Shown: one piece after another, positions 1 through 11,446 of the stretch
Layout: each line of letters starts with the position of its first letter
How positions within the stretch are numbered: position 1 is the first letter of the stretch
DNA from: Cochliopodium minus
Taxonomy: Eukaryota; Discosea; Himatismenida; Cochliopodiidae
DNA: 41,244 nucleotides
Reading direction: 5' to 3'
NCBI GenBank assembly: GCA_024220525.1
Contig: JAMYWO010000127.1
Coordinates: 50,282 to 91,525 of the forward strand
Notes under the pieces: generated by a model
The model's input: only the letters and a program-made list of their open reading frames with translations
Databases searched by the model: none
Told to the model about the DNA's origin: nothing
Made by a program: the position numbers and the translations under genes

Positions 1-66
1 AAAAATAAAAAAATAAAAAAATAAAAAAAATAAAAAAATAAAAAAATAAAAAAATAAAAAAATAAA

Positions 67-98
<32 letters not shown>

Positions 99-175
99 AA
101 TAAATAAAATTAAATAAAAATAAATTAATTAATTTCATTAAAAAATAAAAAATAAAATAAAATAAAATAAAATGA
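1..175. repeat. Left-edge low-complexity (TAAAAAAA)n tract
   Basis: The first ~95 bases are an almost pure 8-bp repeat, T followed by seven A, with occasional unit-length changes. It then grades into mixed TAAAA repeats. The same 8-mer fills the right edge of the window. It lies inside an intron of the cyclase gene that continues off the left edge, because that gene's last visible exon ends in a normal splice donor. Confidence 0.9.
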
Positions 176-218
176 ATAATCAAAAAAATAAAAAATAAAA
201 AATCCAAAAAATATTTAC

Positions 219-3200
219 CTTATGTTCTACTTGAATGACACGAAAAAAACTAAAGTTACACTTGTTAACATTTGAAACCAATTTTTGAAAAACAGATTTC
301 TGAATGTGCTCCTTTTTGAGAAGCAAAATATGGAGAGACTCCTCATACTTGAAAGAAAGCAATTTGAACCATTCGTTCTCAGCGGGGATTTTTTGAACGA
401 GTTTTTCAGCGAAAACGCATTTGTTGGAGAGATCTTCGTATAGAAACTCGGAGAGATCTTCTTCTCTTATGGTGAAGATGAGCGAGAAGATGTAGTTTGC
501 TACTTTGACGGATTCTTCTGTGTTCACTTCTTTGAGGTCGTCTGAGATTGCTCTGATCCAGTGGTGGGTTAATGTTTCGAATATTTTTTTGTCTTTGGAT
601 GAGTTGTTTCTGAACATATCATCTATTGAGATCCTAAACGAAAAAAAAATAATAAAATAAAAAAAAAATGATAAGGATCAAAAGAGAAAAAAATAAAATG
701 ATGAAATTGTGAAGAAAAAATTTTTTTTTAAAAAAAAAAAAATAAAAATCAAATAATGAAAAATCTAACATTTGAATTCAAAAAATAAAATTAAACATAA
801 TTGAATTAAAAAAAAATTTAAATAATAAATAATATATCAAAAAAAAAAAAAAAATGAGATTAAAACTTTAAAAAACTAGTTTTACTTATATTTCTGAAAT
901 TTTTTTTCGTAATAAATCGCAATTTTCTTGTGCAAATCCTGCCTCTGTTTAAACAAAAGTCGAGAATAGATGATATCAATACATACTTTGTTCCTGAACT
1001 TATACTTGCCATTATTGACTTGTAAAATGTTGGAATCAGTGAGATGTTGGAGGTAGAAAGAGATTTGAGAGATTTCTTCTGTTATCGGATAAATCTCCGT
1101 TAATAAATCCAACGTGAACTTTTTTCCCACCACACTTGCTAGTTTCAAGAGAAGCCCTTCTCCCACGTTTATTCTGTCGATTCTGCTTGAAAAATATCCT
1201 TCGAATGTGTTCGTAAGAGAAACTCTCTTTGTGTCACCTAAATAAAAATTAAAAAGAAAATATTTGAAATAAAAATAAAATTAATTCAAAATCAATAAAA
1301 TTAATTCAAAAATAATAAAAATAATAAAAATAATAAAAATTTAATTCAAAAATCAAATCTAAAATTGGAATAAAAAATAAAAATATATTCAAATTTGAAT
1401 TTAAAATTTGAATAAATAATAAAATAAAATTTTTAAATCAAATTAAAGTACCTATCACAAGACACTTCTTGTTTTCAATAGCTATGATTTCACTGTTTTT
1501 TAATGAAAGAGCAATTTCTTTCGCAAATTTGGGGTTCCCAAAAGACCTAAATTAAAAAAATTGTATAAAAATTTCGAAAATAAATATTGAAAAAATATTG
1601 AAAATAAATCAAATTTTTAAAAAATAAAATAAAAATAATAAAATAATAAAAATAAAATAAAAAATAATGAAAAAATGACATATCAACAAATTTGGAGAGA
1701 CCCTCTGGAAAATTGGTGCATTGAAAACTATTTTTCATTATTGCTTCAATGTTTTGAGAAGTAAGAGGTTCCAAGACAAATTTTTGGACTTTCAAGAACT
1801 TCTTCTCAATTAGCTTTACAAGTTGAGTGTCTTCGCTGGATCCCATGACCTTTTTGGTGAAAATGACAAGGATATTTTTGACATCAGAAAGTATTTCCTC
1901 CAACAAATTTAGTGAGTATTCATCTATCCATTGAACATCTTTTAAAAAATAAAATAAAATTATAAAATAAAATTAATAATATTTGAAATTTAAAAAATAA
2001 AAAAGTAAAAAAAATCAGAAAAAAAAAAAATAGTAAAAAAAAATTAAAAATAAATAAAATTTGGAATTTTTTTAAATAAAATAAAATTAAGAAAATGAAA
2101 ATAAAAAAATAAAAAATAAAAAAAAAAAAAGAAAATAAAAAAATTTTTAATAAATAAAAATTTTTTTACCTTCTATTACTATCACAATCTTTTTCTTGTA
2201 TTCTTCAATAATGTATTTAATCAAAGACATGACAGATTTGTACCTGGATTCTCCCTTCAAACCCATGGTGAAAGAGTTCTGCTCGAAAGGCAAGGGCAAA
2301 CAGTTGAGATCGTTTAAAAGAGGCAAGTATTCCTTCCAAGATGTTTGAAACAAATAATTTAGTTGAGAAGAAGAGTTTATTTCGAGCTGTTCCTTGATCC
2401 CGAGGACGAACATCGACTCCCTTTTCTTTTTGTGTTCAAAGTATTCTTTGAGGAGATTCTTCCAAACGAAGAAGTTGCTGTCTTTTTGGAATTCTTGAGC
2501 GGTGGAGGTTATCAGTGATATTTTTGATTTTCTAAACTTTGAAATCATGAAATCTTTCATTGTTGACAAACCCTTTAAATATGAATCAAAAAATGTGTTT
2601 TAAAAAAAAATAAAAAAAAAATTAAAGTAAAATAAAGTAAAACGAATAAAAAAGTAAAATAAAGTAAAAAAATAAAAAAATATATTTATAAATAAAAAAA
2701 AATTGTTTAATAAATTAATATAAAAATAAAATTAAAAATAAAAATAAATAAAAAAATTTCAAAAAATTTAATATTAAAGAAATTTAATGTTTTACCATTC
2801 CCCTTTCTGCTTCTACTAATAAAACTTGAGATTCAGCATACTTGTTCTTATTGAAAAGAGTAATAGCGTTTGAAATATCGTTCATGATCTTCTCCCTGCC
2901 CACAATCAAATCAACAACAGTGACATCCATGGTCGAAGTGTTGTTGCTGTTGGTGTAATTGAAAAGAGATCGATGTCTCTCTTGCTTCCTGAATTTGCTT
3001 GACAAGTTTTTAAGTTTGGGTTTGTTTGAATTTGAGATCTGGTTGTTCTGTTTCTCTTTGAGAGGTTGGAAGATTGAGATCTTGTCTAACTTACCTTTAG
3101 GGACAGTTTAAAAAATTTTCAATAAAAAAAATATTTTACGGTAAATTCAAAAAATTTTAAAATTATTTTTGTAAAATCCAAAAGAAATAATTTATATTCA

Positions 3201-3954
3201 ATTTAAGATGTTTACCTTTGACAGTTTGCTTTTCGAAATCCACTTTGAAAACTATGTCTTGCGATTCGCACCTCTTGTAGGTGTTTTCATCACAAAGAAT
3301 GTCCAGATTCTTGCTGTATGCTAATCCCATCAATCTTTTTTCGAGTTAAAATAATTTTTTAATAAATTTTTAAAATAAATAAAAACCTGGCCTTTTATCT
3401 TAAACCAGATAAAAACTTTATTAAATTAATTTTTTAGTAAATGAATAAACTTTTTGAAAATTTATTCGTTTTTATTTATTAATCACCTTGCACTCAAATT
3501 TACAGAATCTCCAACCTTTTTTTATTGTAGATTTTTTTAATTTTTTTAAAATTTTTTTTTTTAAATTTTTTTACCATTGCATATTCCCTCCTTTCATCTG
3601 ATCCAACCTTTTATTTTTAACAATTTATTAATTATTTCATTTGTTTATAATTTTATTACAGATCCACAAAAAACATTTCCAGTAGTGATCCCAATGGAAT
3701 GTTTCATAGAGATAATGTCAAGTTTCTTGGAGATGTCCAAACTGGTCTTTACAGCCCTTAGAGGATCATCATTGTGTTTATAAGGAGGAATACCAAAACA
3801 AGCAATCAAAACTTAAAAATAAAAAAGTAAAAAATAGATAAATAAAAAAATAAAAAATAAAAAAATAAAAAATAAAAAAATAAAAAAATAAAAATAAAAA
3901 ATAAAAAAATAAAAAATAAAAAAATAAAAAATAAAAAAATAAAAAATAAAAAAT

Positions 3955-3991
<37 letters not shown>

Positions 3992-6060
3992 AAATAATAA
4001 ATAAAAAATAAAAAATAAAAAATGAAATAAAAAATAAATTGAATCAAAAATCTTTTTAACCTGTTCCTTTGTCATCAACAAGAAACTGTCTTACAATCCC
4101 TTCATATTTGAAAATCTCCTTCTGCATTTTCCGAAAAACGTTGTTGATGAGATCAGTTTCTATAGGCTGCTCTGGTTTGTAAGCAAGGCTCGAGAGTTTG
4201 ATGAAAATAACACTTGTTTCTCTCAATTCCGCCAACCAAAATATTTGTGAACTATCTATTTTCATGCATACATTCTGAAAAAAAAAATCAAAAAATAAAA
4301 TCAAAAAAAAAATAAAATCAAAATTATTTTTTTGTAAGAAAATATTTAAAACAAAAAATGAAATAAAATTAAAAATCACAAATAAATTTCAAAAAAAAAA
4401 AAAATTAAAAAAATAATTGTTAAAAATAATCTAATTAAAAATAAAATAAAATTAAATCAAATTTTAGAAAAAATCAAAAAACAAAAAAAAAATTTACTTT
4501 TTGAATAAACCTTCTCAAATACTTCTCTACTGATAATGGAACGAAATAATTATTTAGTTTGTGAGAAGATCTAAGAGGAATAGGCTTGTTGATTTTCGTC
4601 ACCAAAAAATCATTGCCTCTTGGTTCTCCATCACACAAATCTTTTACGAGATTCCAAACTTTATCTGAAACGACCACTTCTCCTGTTTTACTATTATCTA
4701 CTGCTGTTTTGAGTTGTCTATTTAAAAAATTATTTTTTATTTAAATTCATTTTGTAAAAAAAAAAAAATTTTAATTTTAATTTTTTAAATTTTAAATATT
4801 TTAAATTTTTAATTTTTTTTAAAATTAATTTTTAATTAATTTTAAAAAAAAAATTTTACATAAGAGGATCACCCATTACTAGAAACTCCCAACTGTCTTC
4901 AACACCTCCGACATGTAAAGCATTCAACTCTCCAGATCCTATACCTATGTGTAATGTCAAAACAAACCCCTCATTACTGTCATACTCCTTCAGATTAGTT
5001 TGTATTTCAATTCCACTATTTTAAAACGAAATTTAAAAAATTTAAAAAATATTTTTAATAATAATAAAAAAATAAAAATTAAAAATTAAAAGCAATTACC
5101 ATTGAATTGCTCTGATTGTCAGTTCTGTCAAATTTTCTTTTTCATACTCAAACATCTTTTTTTTTCATTTTAAAGATTAATTTTATAAAAAAATTATTTC
5201 TCAAAAAAAATTATTTTTTTACACATATCAATGCATCACCTAAAAAAATAGTTGATTTTTATTAAAAGAAATTTTTTTTTAAAAAAAAATTTACCAGCAA
5301 ATTTGATAACATCTCCACCATGTCTGTCTACTTCTTCAATTAGTTTTCCAAAATAAGAATTGAGATGTTTGGAAACAAGTCTTTTTTTTTTTCAAAATCA
5401 AAAAATAAATAAATTTTTATTTTTAAATTTAAAAATGTTATTACTCTGGTCCTTTTGTTCCAATCTTTCCTAGTTTTTCATTTAAAGCAGTAAAACCACT
5501 TATCTAATTAAAAATAAAAAAATTTATATAAAATAAAAATCATATTAAAAATAAAAAAATCAAATTGAAAAGAAAATTAAAAAAATAAAATCATATTAAA
5601 AAAAAATAATTAAAATATTTAAAAAATAACAAAAAATAACAAAAAATGAAATTAAATGTTAAATTTAAATTTTTTTACATCAATGAACAATATTGCAGAA
5701 TTTAAAGTTTTCATGAATGGTTTATCTTCCACTATCCCCCTCTCCTCGTTCTCAAGATCCAAAACAGAAAAACTGGCAGCCAAACTGATTTTGTCAATCT
5801 GAACGAAATGGTTGATTAAATGACGAGGAACGTAAGTGGAAAGCTGCAAAACAATGTCTTTCAATTCACTGTTAGTTTTGATTTTTTTGGTGTTGGAAGA
5901 GAACATCTCTAAGAAGATGTAGTAATATGACTTTTCTTTTTTCTCTTGGATGAAATAGTGGTTTTTGAGGACTATTACGATGTACATGTTCTCTACGAGC
6001 TCTGTCAAACAGCTTATTTTGATTTGAATATCTTTGGATCCTTTCTCATTGAAAACCAGC
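219..6060 (-). CDS. Soluble-adenylyl-cyclase-like protein with two cyclase domains and a STAND-type ATPase (both ends missing)
   Basis: Class III nucleotide cyclase of the ADCY10 type, expected to make cAMP or cGMP. Eighteen exons can be chained in phase: 5679-6060, 5445-5503, 5295-5380, 5223-5239, 5100-5155, 4860-5015, 4498-4717, 4061-4274, 3660-3811, 3575-3607, 3487-3515, 3216-3334, 2796-3094, 2170-2572, 1680-1938, 1452-1546, 886-1237, 219-633. Cyclase domain 1 has both metal-binding aspartates (FIDISGFTAL and KFAGDALIC). Domain 2 lacks the first (FIKL) but keeps the Asn/Arg transition-state motif (GDSVNLSARLM), which domain 1 lacks (GDPLIQLKTA), so one pseudo-heterodimeric site is expected. 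An ATPase region follows with Walker B IVIEDVQWIDE and a degenerate Walker A (RGMGLST, no lysine). The first exon or exons are lost near the N at 6279. The last visible exon ends at a donor at 219, so the C-terminal part lies outside. Cyclic AMP versus GMP product cannot be told. Confidence 0.9.
5223..5239 (-). other. 17-nt exon in cyclase domain 1
   Basis: This exon encodes the second half of the metal-binding motif KFAG-DALIC. It is flanked by a TTTTTTTAG acceptor and a GTAAAA donor. Phases match both neighbours (enters with one base, leaves at a codon boundary), and it carries the invariant second aspartate, so skipping it would destroy the active site. Confidence 0.9.
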
Positions 6061-6179
6061 CTTTTAAAAAAAACAATTAAATGAAAAAATTTAACAGAAT
6101 AAATAAAAAAAAAAAAATCAAATATTCTGAAGTAAATTAACAATAAAATAAAAAAATATAAAAAAGAATTAAATGAAAC

Positions 6180-6279
6180 TATTAAAAGTATTTAATAAAA
6201 TAAAAAATAAAAAAATAAAAATATAAAAAAATAAAAAAATAAAAAAATAAAAAAATAAAATTCAACATTAAAAATTTTN
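6180..6279. repeat. A-rich repeat ending at an undetermined base (N at 6279)
   Basis: TAAAAAA repeats run to about 6260, and an N stands at 6279. No first exon of the minus-strand cyclase is visible between 6061 and 6279. On the other side the plus-strand LRR reading frame begins abruptly at the N with no splice acceptor or ATG. The N is probably an unsized gap or collapsed join rather than one ambiguous base. Confidence 0.6.
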
Positions 6280-8139
6280 TCAACTTGTCCAACAACTCCA
6301 TCAAAGGTATTCAAACAAGCTACAAAAAGTTTTAAAATTTCATTATTTATTAATGTTTATATTTTTACTAAATTAAAGCCCAATTCAATTTTTTTTTATT
6401 TTATAATTTATTTTATTATTTATTATTTTTATTTTATTTTTTTATTTTTTATTTTTTATTTTTTTATTTTTTTTTTTATTTTTTATTTTTTATTTTTTTT
6501 TTATTTATAATTTATTTTTTATTTTTTTATTTTTTTATTTTATAATTTATTTTATTTATTTTATTATTTTATTATTTTATTTATTTTATTATTTTATTAC
6601 TTTATTACTTTATTATTTTATTTATTTTTTTATTTTTTTATTTTATTATTTTATTATTTTATTATTTTATTATTTTATTATTTTATTACTTTATTATTTT
6701 ATTTATTTTTTTATTTTTTTATTTTTTTATTTTTATTTTTTATTTTTAAACAAAATATTAAACAAAATCCTTTTAACCATTTTAGAAGAAAACATGGTCG
6801 GACTAGGAGAAGTGTTAAAAACCAATCAAACACTAAGTGTACTCAACTTATCAAACAACGAGATGAAAGACAATGGAGCCAAAATCATTTTGGAATCCAT
6901 CAAAAACAACTCCACCATTTTGTCTTTGGACCTCTCCGAAAACTTGTTGTCCCCTGCTTCTGGCAATCATTTGTCCGATTCTCTTAAAACTAACCGTAGT
7001 TTGACCAACATCAACCTTTCTTCTAACAATTTGGCTGAAACTGGCGTTGAATATGTTTGTTCATTTTATTTTTTAATATTTATCCTATTTTAATGTTTTA
7101 TATTTAAATATTTTTTAAAAATATTTTTAATATCAAAATATTTTAATAATTTTAATATTTTCATTATTATTTAATTTTTAATATTTTTAACATTTTCATT
7201 ATTTTAATTTTTAATTGAAATTTTTATTTTTTAAACTTTTAATCTAATTTTTGTAATTTAATTTCATCCCAATTTATTTTTTTAAAAAAAAATAGTTGTC
7301 AAAATGCTTTTCAGATAACAAGTCAATCACCACACTGATACTCGACTCGAACAACATCTCAGATAATAGTATAGCCTTCCTCTCTGATTCGCTGTACCAA
7401 AGTAAGTCTTTGGGGACTCTTTCACTTAACGACAACAACATCGGGAGTAAAGGAGCTAGGTAATTTAAGAACATAATTTGTTAAAAAAATAAATTCAAAA
7501 TTTTAAAAAATATTTAAAATAATAAAATGTATAAAAATTTTAATAAAATTTAAAAAAATTTTAAAATTCAAAGTTCAACTCATTTTTTTACAAGATCTTT
7601 AGTTAAACTGATAGAATTCCAAAAATTTCTTTCAACACTTTCCTTGGGAAGAAACAAAATTGGAGATGAAGGAGCTGATTATATTTCCCAAGCTATTAGT
7701 AACAACAACTCTATCACTTATTTGGACCTGAGTCGTAATGAACTCAAAACATCTGCGGTCTTTTCGATTTGTGAAGTAAATTTTTTGAATTATTTTTTTA
7801 TTTTTTATATTTTCTTTTTGAAAGACTTTCAAAACTAATGAATCTATCACCAACTTGAATCTTTCTGGTAATAAAATGCATGACTCTTTTATCCCTCCTA
7901 AAAACCCAATCAGCGAATTACTTAAAAAAAACTCACACATAGTAAATCTTGATATGAGTGGAAACTATGTTGGTGTGGATATACTCAAATCCCTTGGAGA
8001 ATTGGTGCTCAAAAACAAAATCTTTCGAGGAACCACCCAAAAAAAAAAGTTTATTTTCCTCTTATTGAGAAGAACAAAAGGATGTATCATTTCCACTATA
8101 CCCCGCCGATTGTTGATTTATTTGTTCCAATTTTTATAA
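6280..8139 (+). CDS. Leucine-rich-repeat protein, ribonuclease-inhibitor type (5' end missing)
   Basis: Exons: 6280-6306 (fragment), 6786-7054, 7296-7459, 7595-7775, 7825-8139, all in phase. The fragment reads NLSNNSIK and splices to EENMVGLGEVLKTN, giving a correctly spaced 28-residue repeat. Repeats of the form LNLSNN-(I/M)xDxGAxxIxxxIKNNxTIxxLDL continue through all exons, about eight in total. Such proteins are usually curved scaffolds for protein binding; no catalytic domain is seen. The intron at 6307-6785 is long and filled with TTTTATTTTATTA repeats. The last ~30 residues in frame (KKKFIFLLLRRTKG and on) look unlike an LRR cap. After the A10 run at 8039-8048 the alternative frame gives a more protein-like tail, so the C-terminus is uncertain. 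The 3' end faces the next gene at only 47 bp. Confidence 0.85.
6307..6785 (+). repeat. Long intron of T-rich microsatellite
   Basis: This 479-nt intron of the LRR gene consists largely of TTTTATTTTATTA and TTTTTTATTT repeats (about 6400-6760). It contains no conserved coding or structural signal that I can see. Donor GTATTC and acceptor CATTTTAG are phase-consistent. Confidence 0.8.
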
Positions 8140-8186
8140 TAAATAAAAACAGTTGAGAATAAAAAAAAAAATCTTTAATTTGACAT

Positions 8187-10038
8187 TTAATTCTTTTTGA
8201 TTAACCCTCTCCTTTGTAAAAAATCATATTTGGTTACATGAAGCGAGATTAACATATCTCCATGAAGAGCACAAGTGACAAAACTGCCATACTCTTCGTA
8301 TGAAACATTTTTGTTCCAAGTGAGAACCCCCTTATTACTGATTTCCCCTATTTGATAGTTCCACTCATTGTTGCTGTTGAAAATCAAAACGATGTTTTCG
8401 AGGCTGTTGCAGCAGACCCTGGGGAGTGTGCAAGAATAGCCCCAAATCGAAGTCAGCTTGGACTTTGATAATAACTCTATTGTATTTTTTTCTGTGATCC
8501 TGGCTAAGAAAAAAAATTTAATTCTTGCAATCTCAAATAAAAAAATAAAAAAATAAAAAAATAAAAACAATAAAAATAAAAATAAAAACAAAAATAAAAA
8601 AATATATATTTAATAAAATATAATATATTTTTTTATTGATATAATATAAAATATTTAATCAATAAATAAAATTACCAACGTTGTGGTACAAAGAATTGCT
8701 TTTTGACCTGTGTACCTCAACAATATTCCCTTTGTTGGTCAAGGTGAAGTCGAAATCGAAGCCATAGTCGAAATACATTTCCTCGCTCAAATCTACATTT
8801 CCTATGTTTGTGATTTCAGCCATCCTAAAATACAAATAGTTCTTCTTCGAGTACAAGAAAACAACCTATAAAAAAGTAGGTAAAAATTATCAGAATTTAT
8901 CAATATTCATTCAAAAATAAAAAATAAAAAAATAATAAAAAAATTAAAACCAAAAAAATAAAGTACATATTTTAACAATTAAAAAAAAAATTAAAAAAAA
9001 ATTAAACTTGGTTCTGATTATTGCAAGCAATTTTGACCTCATCACCATTGGCAACCACCTTTTTGTAGCTCCACTTAATCTCGTTGTAATTCTGGGAATT
9101 GATCTTGCCTATATGACAGACGATCTCGTTCTCTCCGTTTTTGACGTTTTTGTTCTCTTTTTTGGCGGGTTGGATGTGTACAGAGATGATGTAATTCGAG
9201 TTATTGATGCATATTTGGGTGTTAGGATCTTTGTTGTCGATTTTGATGGGCTCTTTCGATAACTAAACAAAAAAACGATTAGATAAGTTAAAATAAAACA
9301 AAAAAATATAATCAAATAATAAGAAAATTAACCATAAAAAAAAAAATTTCGTTTTTAAATAATAAAGAATAATGAATTTTAAATTATAAAATAAATTTTA
9401 CTTTTTTACTAATTTAGAACATAAAACAAAAAGTTTTATTTAAAGAATTGATTTATATTATATTAATATAAATTTAATTTAGAGAAAAAAATTTAAGCAA
9501 TAAACGAGAAATAAAAACAAATTAAAAATAATGTGTACCCATTTAAGCTTGTCATACATTTCTCCAAACACCACCTCGCTTCTCAAATCCTTTTTATTGA
9601 AAGACAGACAAGCAAAAATACCATTGGTGTTGCAACATATTTTGTGAGGTAAGCTGTATTTGATTGCATGGTCCCAGGCTATGTATGGGGGCGGTGTGTG
9701 GTTCACCATTACAAAGTCTTGTATTTTTTCTTGTTTGTCTGATATTATTTCGTTTTTCATCTTTTTAAACTCAGCGTTTTCCCTTTCTAGGTTTAATACT
9801 TGTTTGTACTAAAAAAAATATTTTTGTATTTAAGATTTTTCTAATTTTTATGTTATGATATTTTTTTTACCAATTCCTTTCTATCTGCCTCGATAATTTC
9901 ATAATTTTGCAACAAGAGATTATATTTCTTCTCCATTTCTTCCAATTCCAATTGATGCAATCTTTTGATTTCAATATCCTTATGATCAGATTTGGATTGG
10001 GTTTTTGAATTTTTGTGAGAATCATGTGTATTCTTCAT
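8187..10038 (-). CDS. Coiled-coil plus beta-propeller-like repeat protein, 399 aa
   Basis: Five exons (9871-10038, 9539-9808, 9008-9262, 8676-8865, 8187-8503) sum to exactly 400 codons. Residues ~1-85 are Lys/Glu-rich and coiled-coil-like (LHQLELEEMEKKYNLLLQNY). The rest is made of ~50-residue units with a recurring pattern: a Trp strand (KLKW, EIKWSY, VLTWNKN), a Y-x-x-G turn, and a strand such as GNIVEVHRSKS followed by LYHNV. This resembles lectin- or sialidase-like beta-propellers in which each blade carries a VVEVH-type strand. I do not recognise a named family. No signal peptide or membrane segment is present, so a cytosolic location is likely. It is convergent with the LRR gene. Confidence 0.75.
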
Positions 10039-10207
10039 TTTTTTTATAAAATTCAACAAAAAAAAAATAGGATATATCCATTCAATATATAGTGGATAAA
10101 TGATCAGAATCAATAAATTTTTAAGCCTATTTATGTTTTCAAAAACTTTTATCTTTCAAACAATTTAATAACATATAAATAAAAAGGATTATAAAGCAAC
10201 ACTATGC

Positions 10208-11261
10208 TCAATTGCCCTTGCAAAAGATACTCTGGAACAAATTCTGAAGATTGGCAAAGTCCTCTTTCATCTTGCCTATCTCCGAATTGAGAAATTTGAT
10301 ATCTTCCTTCAATTCAGAGACGAGGAGATTTTGATCCAATTCGGGATTGCTGGATGAATGTTTGGTGTTGTTATTATGATCGGAGGGATCTATTTCCTCA
10401 TGATTCTTTTGGTAGCAGGAGGCTTCGATGAGGATATCCAAATCAAAATTTAAGGCCTTTTGCTCCTCCTCTTTATTCTCATGTGTATCTATCCATTTAT
10501 TGTCATAATGACCCTCTTCATTGATACATTCGATCACTTTATCTCCTATTTCGTTGAAAATTAATCAATATAAGCTTTTCGAAAAATATATTTGTGGGCA
10601 TCTTCATCATATGAGATGGGTAAAAAATTTTATATGTTTGTTAATGTATGATATTGGATAATTGATGAATAACTACCTTGATTATGCTCCCTTTTAATAT
10701 TTTTGTTGCATTCATTTTTTGTGCGGATCTTCGAAGAATAATTCTCATCATGATCCTCACTGCTGATATCATCCCTCAGTTTCTTATTGTTATTTTTTTG
10801 TGATCTCTTCCTCTTATTGTTGCTCTCTTTGGTGGGTTTATTTAAAATTACCTCCTTCTCCCTCTCTGAGTTCCTCAATCTTCTGCAAGCTGCACATACA
10901 CATATCGATGTGCATTTGAAGCAGATCCAACTCTCCAATTTCTCCAGATCCGAGAGTTTCTTGCCATAATGTCTATTGCAACAATTCGCGCAATATCTTC
11001 CATTACATTTCGTCGATTTATCTGTATCCCAAAAATGATCGCATACCACTATCTTATCATGCTTTATTTTACCTAATAGATGTTTTGATAAAATCATTAT
11101 TTAATTAAACATTGAGAATTCAAGTGAAACAAACATTGATGACACCAACTCAATAGTTGCACTCTTTGTATTCCTAAAGTTTGTTATATATTTAAGAGTT
11201 ATTATTCCTTTACAACAAAAAAGAATATTTTACGATTTCCGATCGTTTGTATGTTCTTCAT
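10208..11261 (-). CDS. CDCA7-type 4CXXC zinc-finger protein, copy 1, 266 aa
   Basis: Four exons (11234-11261, 11135-11173, 10677-11072, 10208-10545) give 267 codons. Two very short leading exons of 28 and 39 nt encode MKNIQTIGN and LLSWCHQ. The domain (residues ~20-90) has WCHQC, VVCDHFWDT, CNGRYCANCCNRHYGKKL, WICFKC and CVCAACRRLR. This is the zf-4CXXC_R1 pattern known from CDCA7-like proteins and some plant JmjC demethylases, a zinc-binding chromatin module. A basic tract (NNKRKRSQKNNNKK) looks like a nuclear localisation signal. The C-terminal part is acidic and ends in a short coiled coil (SELKEDIKFLNSEIGKMK). The paralogue at 13364-14340 shares the domain nearly residue for residue and both intron phases. 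The short exons rest on phase agreement and on the paralogue. Confidence 0.88.
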
Positions 11262-11446
11262 ATGAAATTGATTCTAAAATGTGAAAGTATTTCAAACTAA
11301 TTTCTCAAATGATTGAAATTTTTTTTTTATAAATTTTTTCAAGTGTTGATGACGAATAAATTAGGTTGTATCATAAGATTTATAAATGGATGATAGGTAT
11401 GGTTATTTAATCTTTCAAATGTACAAAGAGAATCACTGTATTGGTT

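Noticed and set aside
1-95. Telomere at the window edge
   Set aside because: The 8-mer TAAAAAAA lacks the G-rich strand typical of telomeres, also occurs internally, and lies within an intron of a gene that runs off the edge.
3778-4081. Two overlapping open frames of Phe/Tyr/Leu/Ile only
   Set aside because: They are translations of TAAAAAA repeats inside a cyclase intron; no codon structure or conservation.
9008-9262. 84-codon plus-strand frame
   Set aside because: Exactly antisense to the third exon of the propeller gene (9008-9262), whose phases fit its neighbours.
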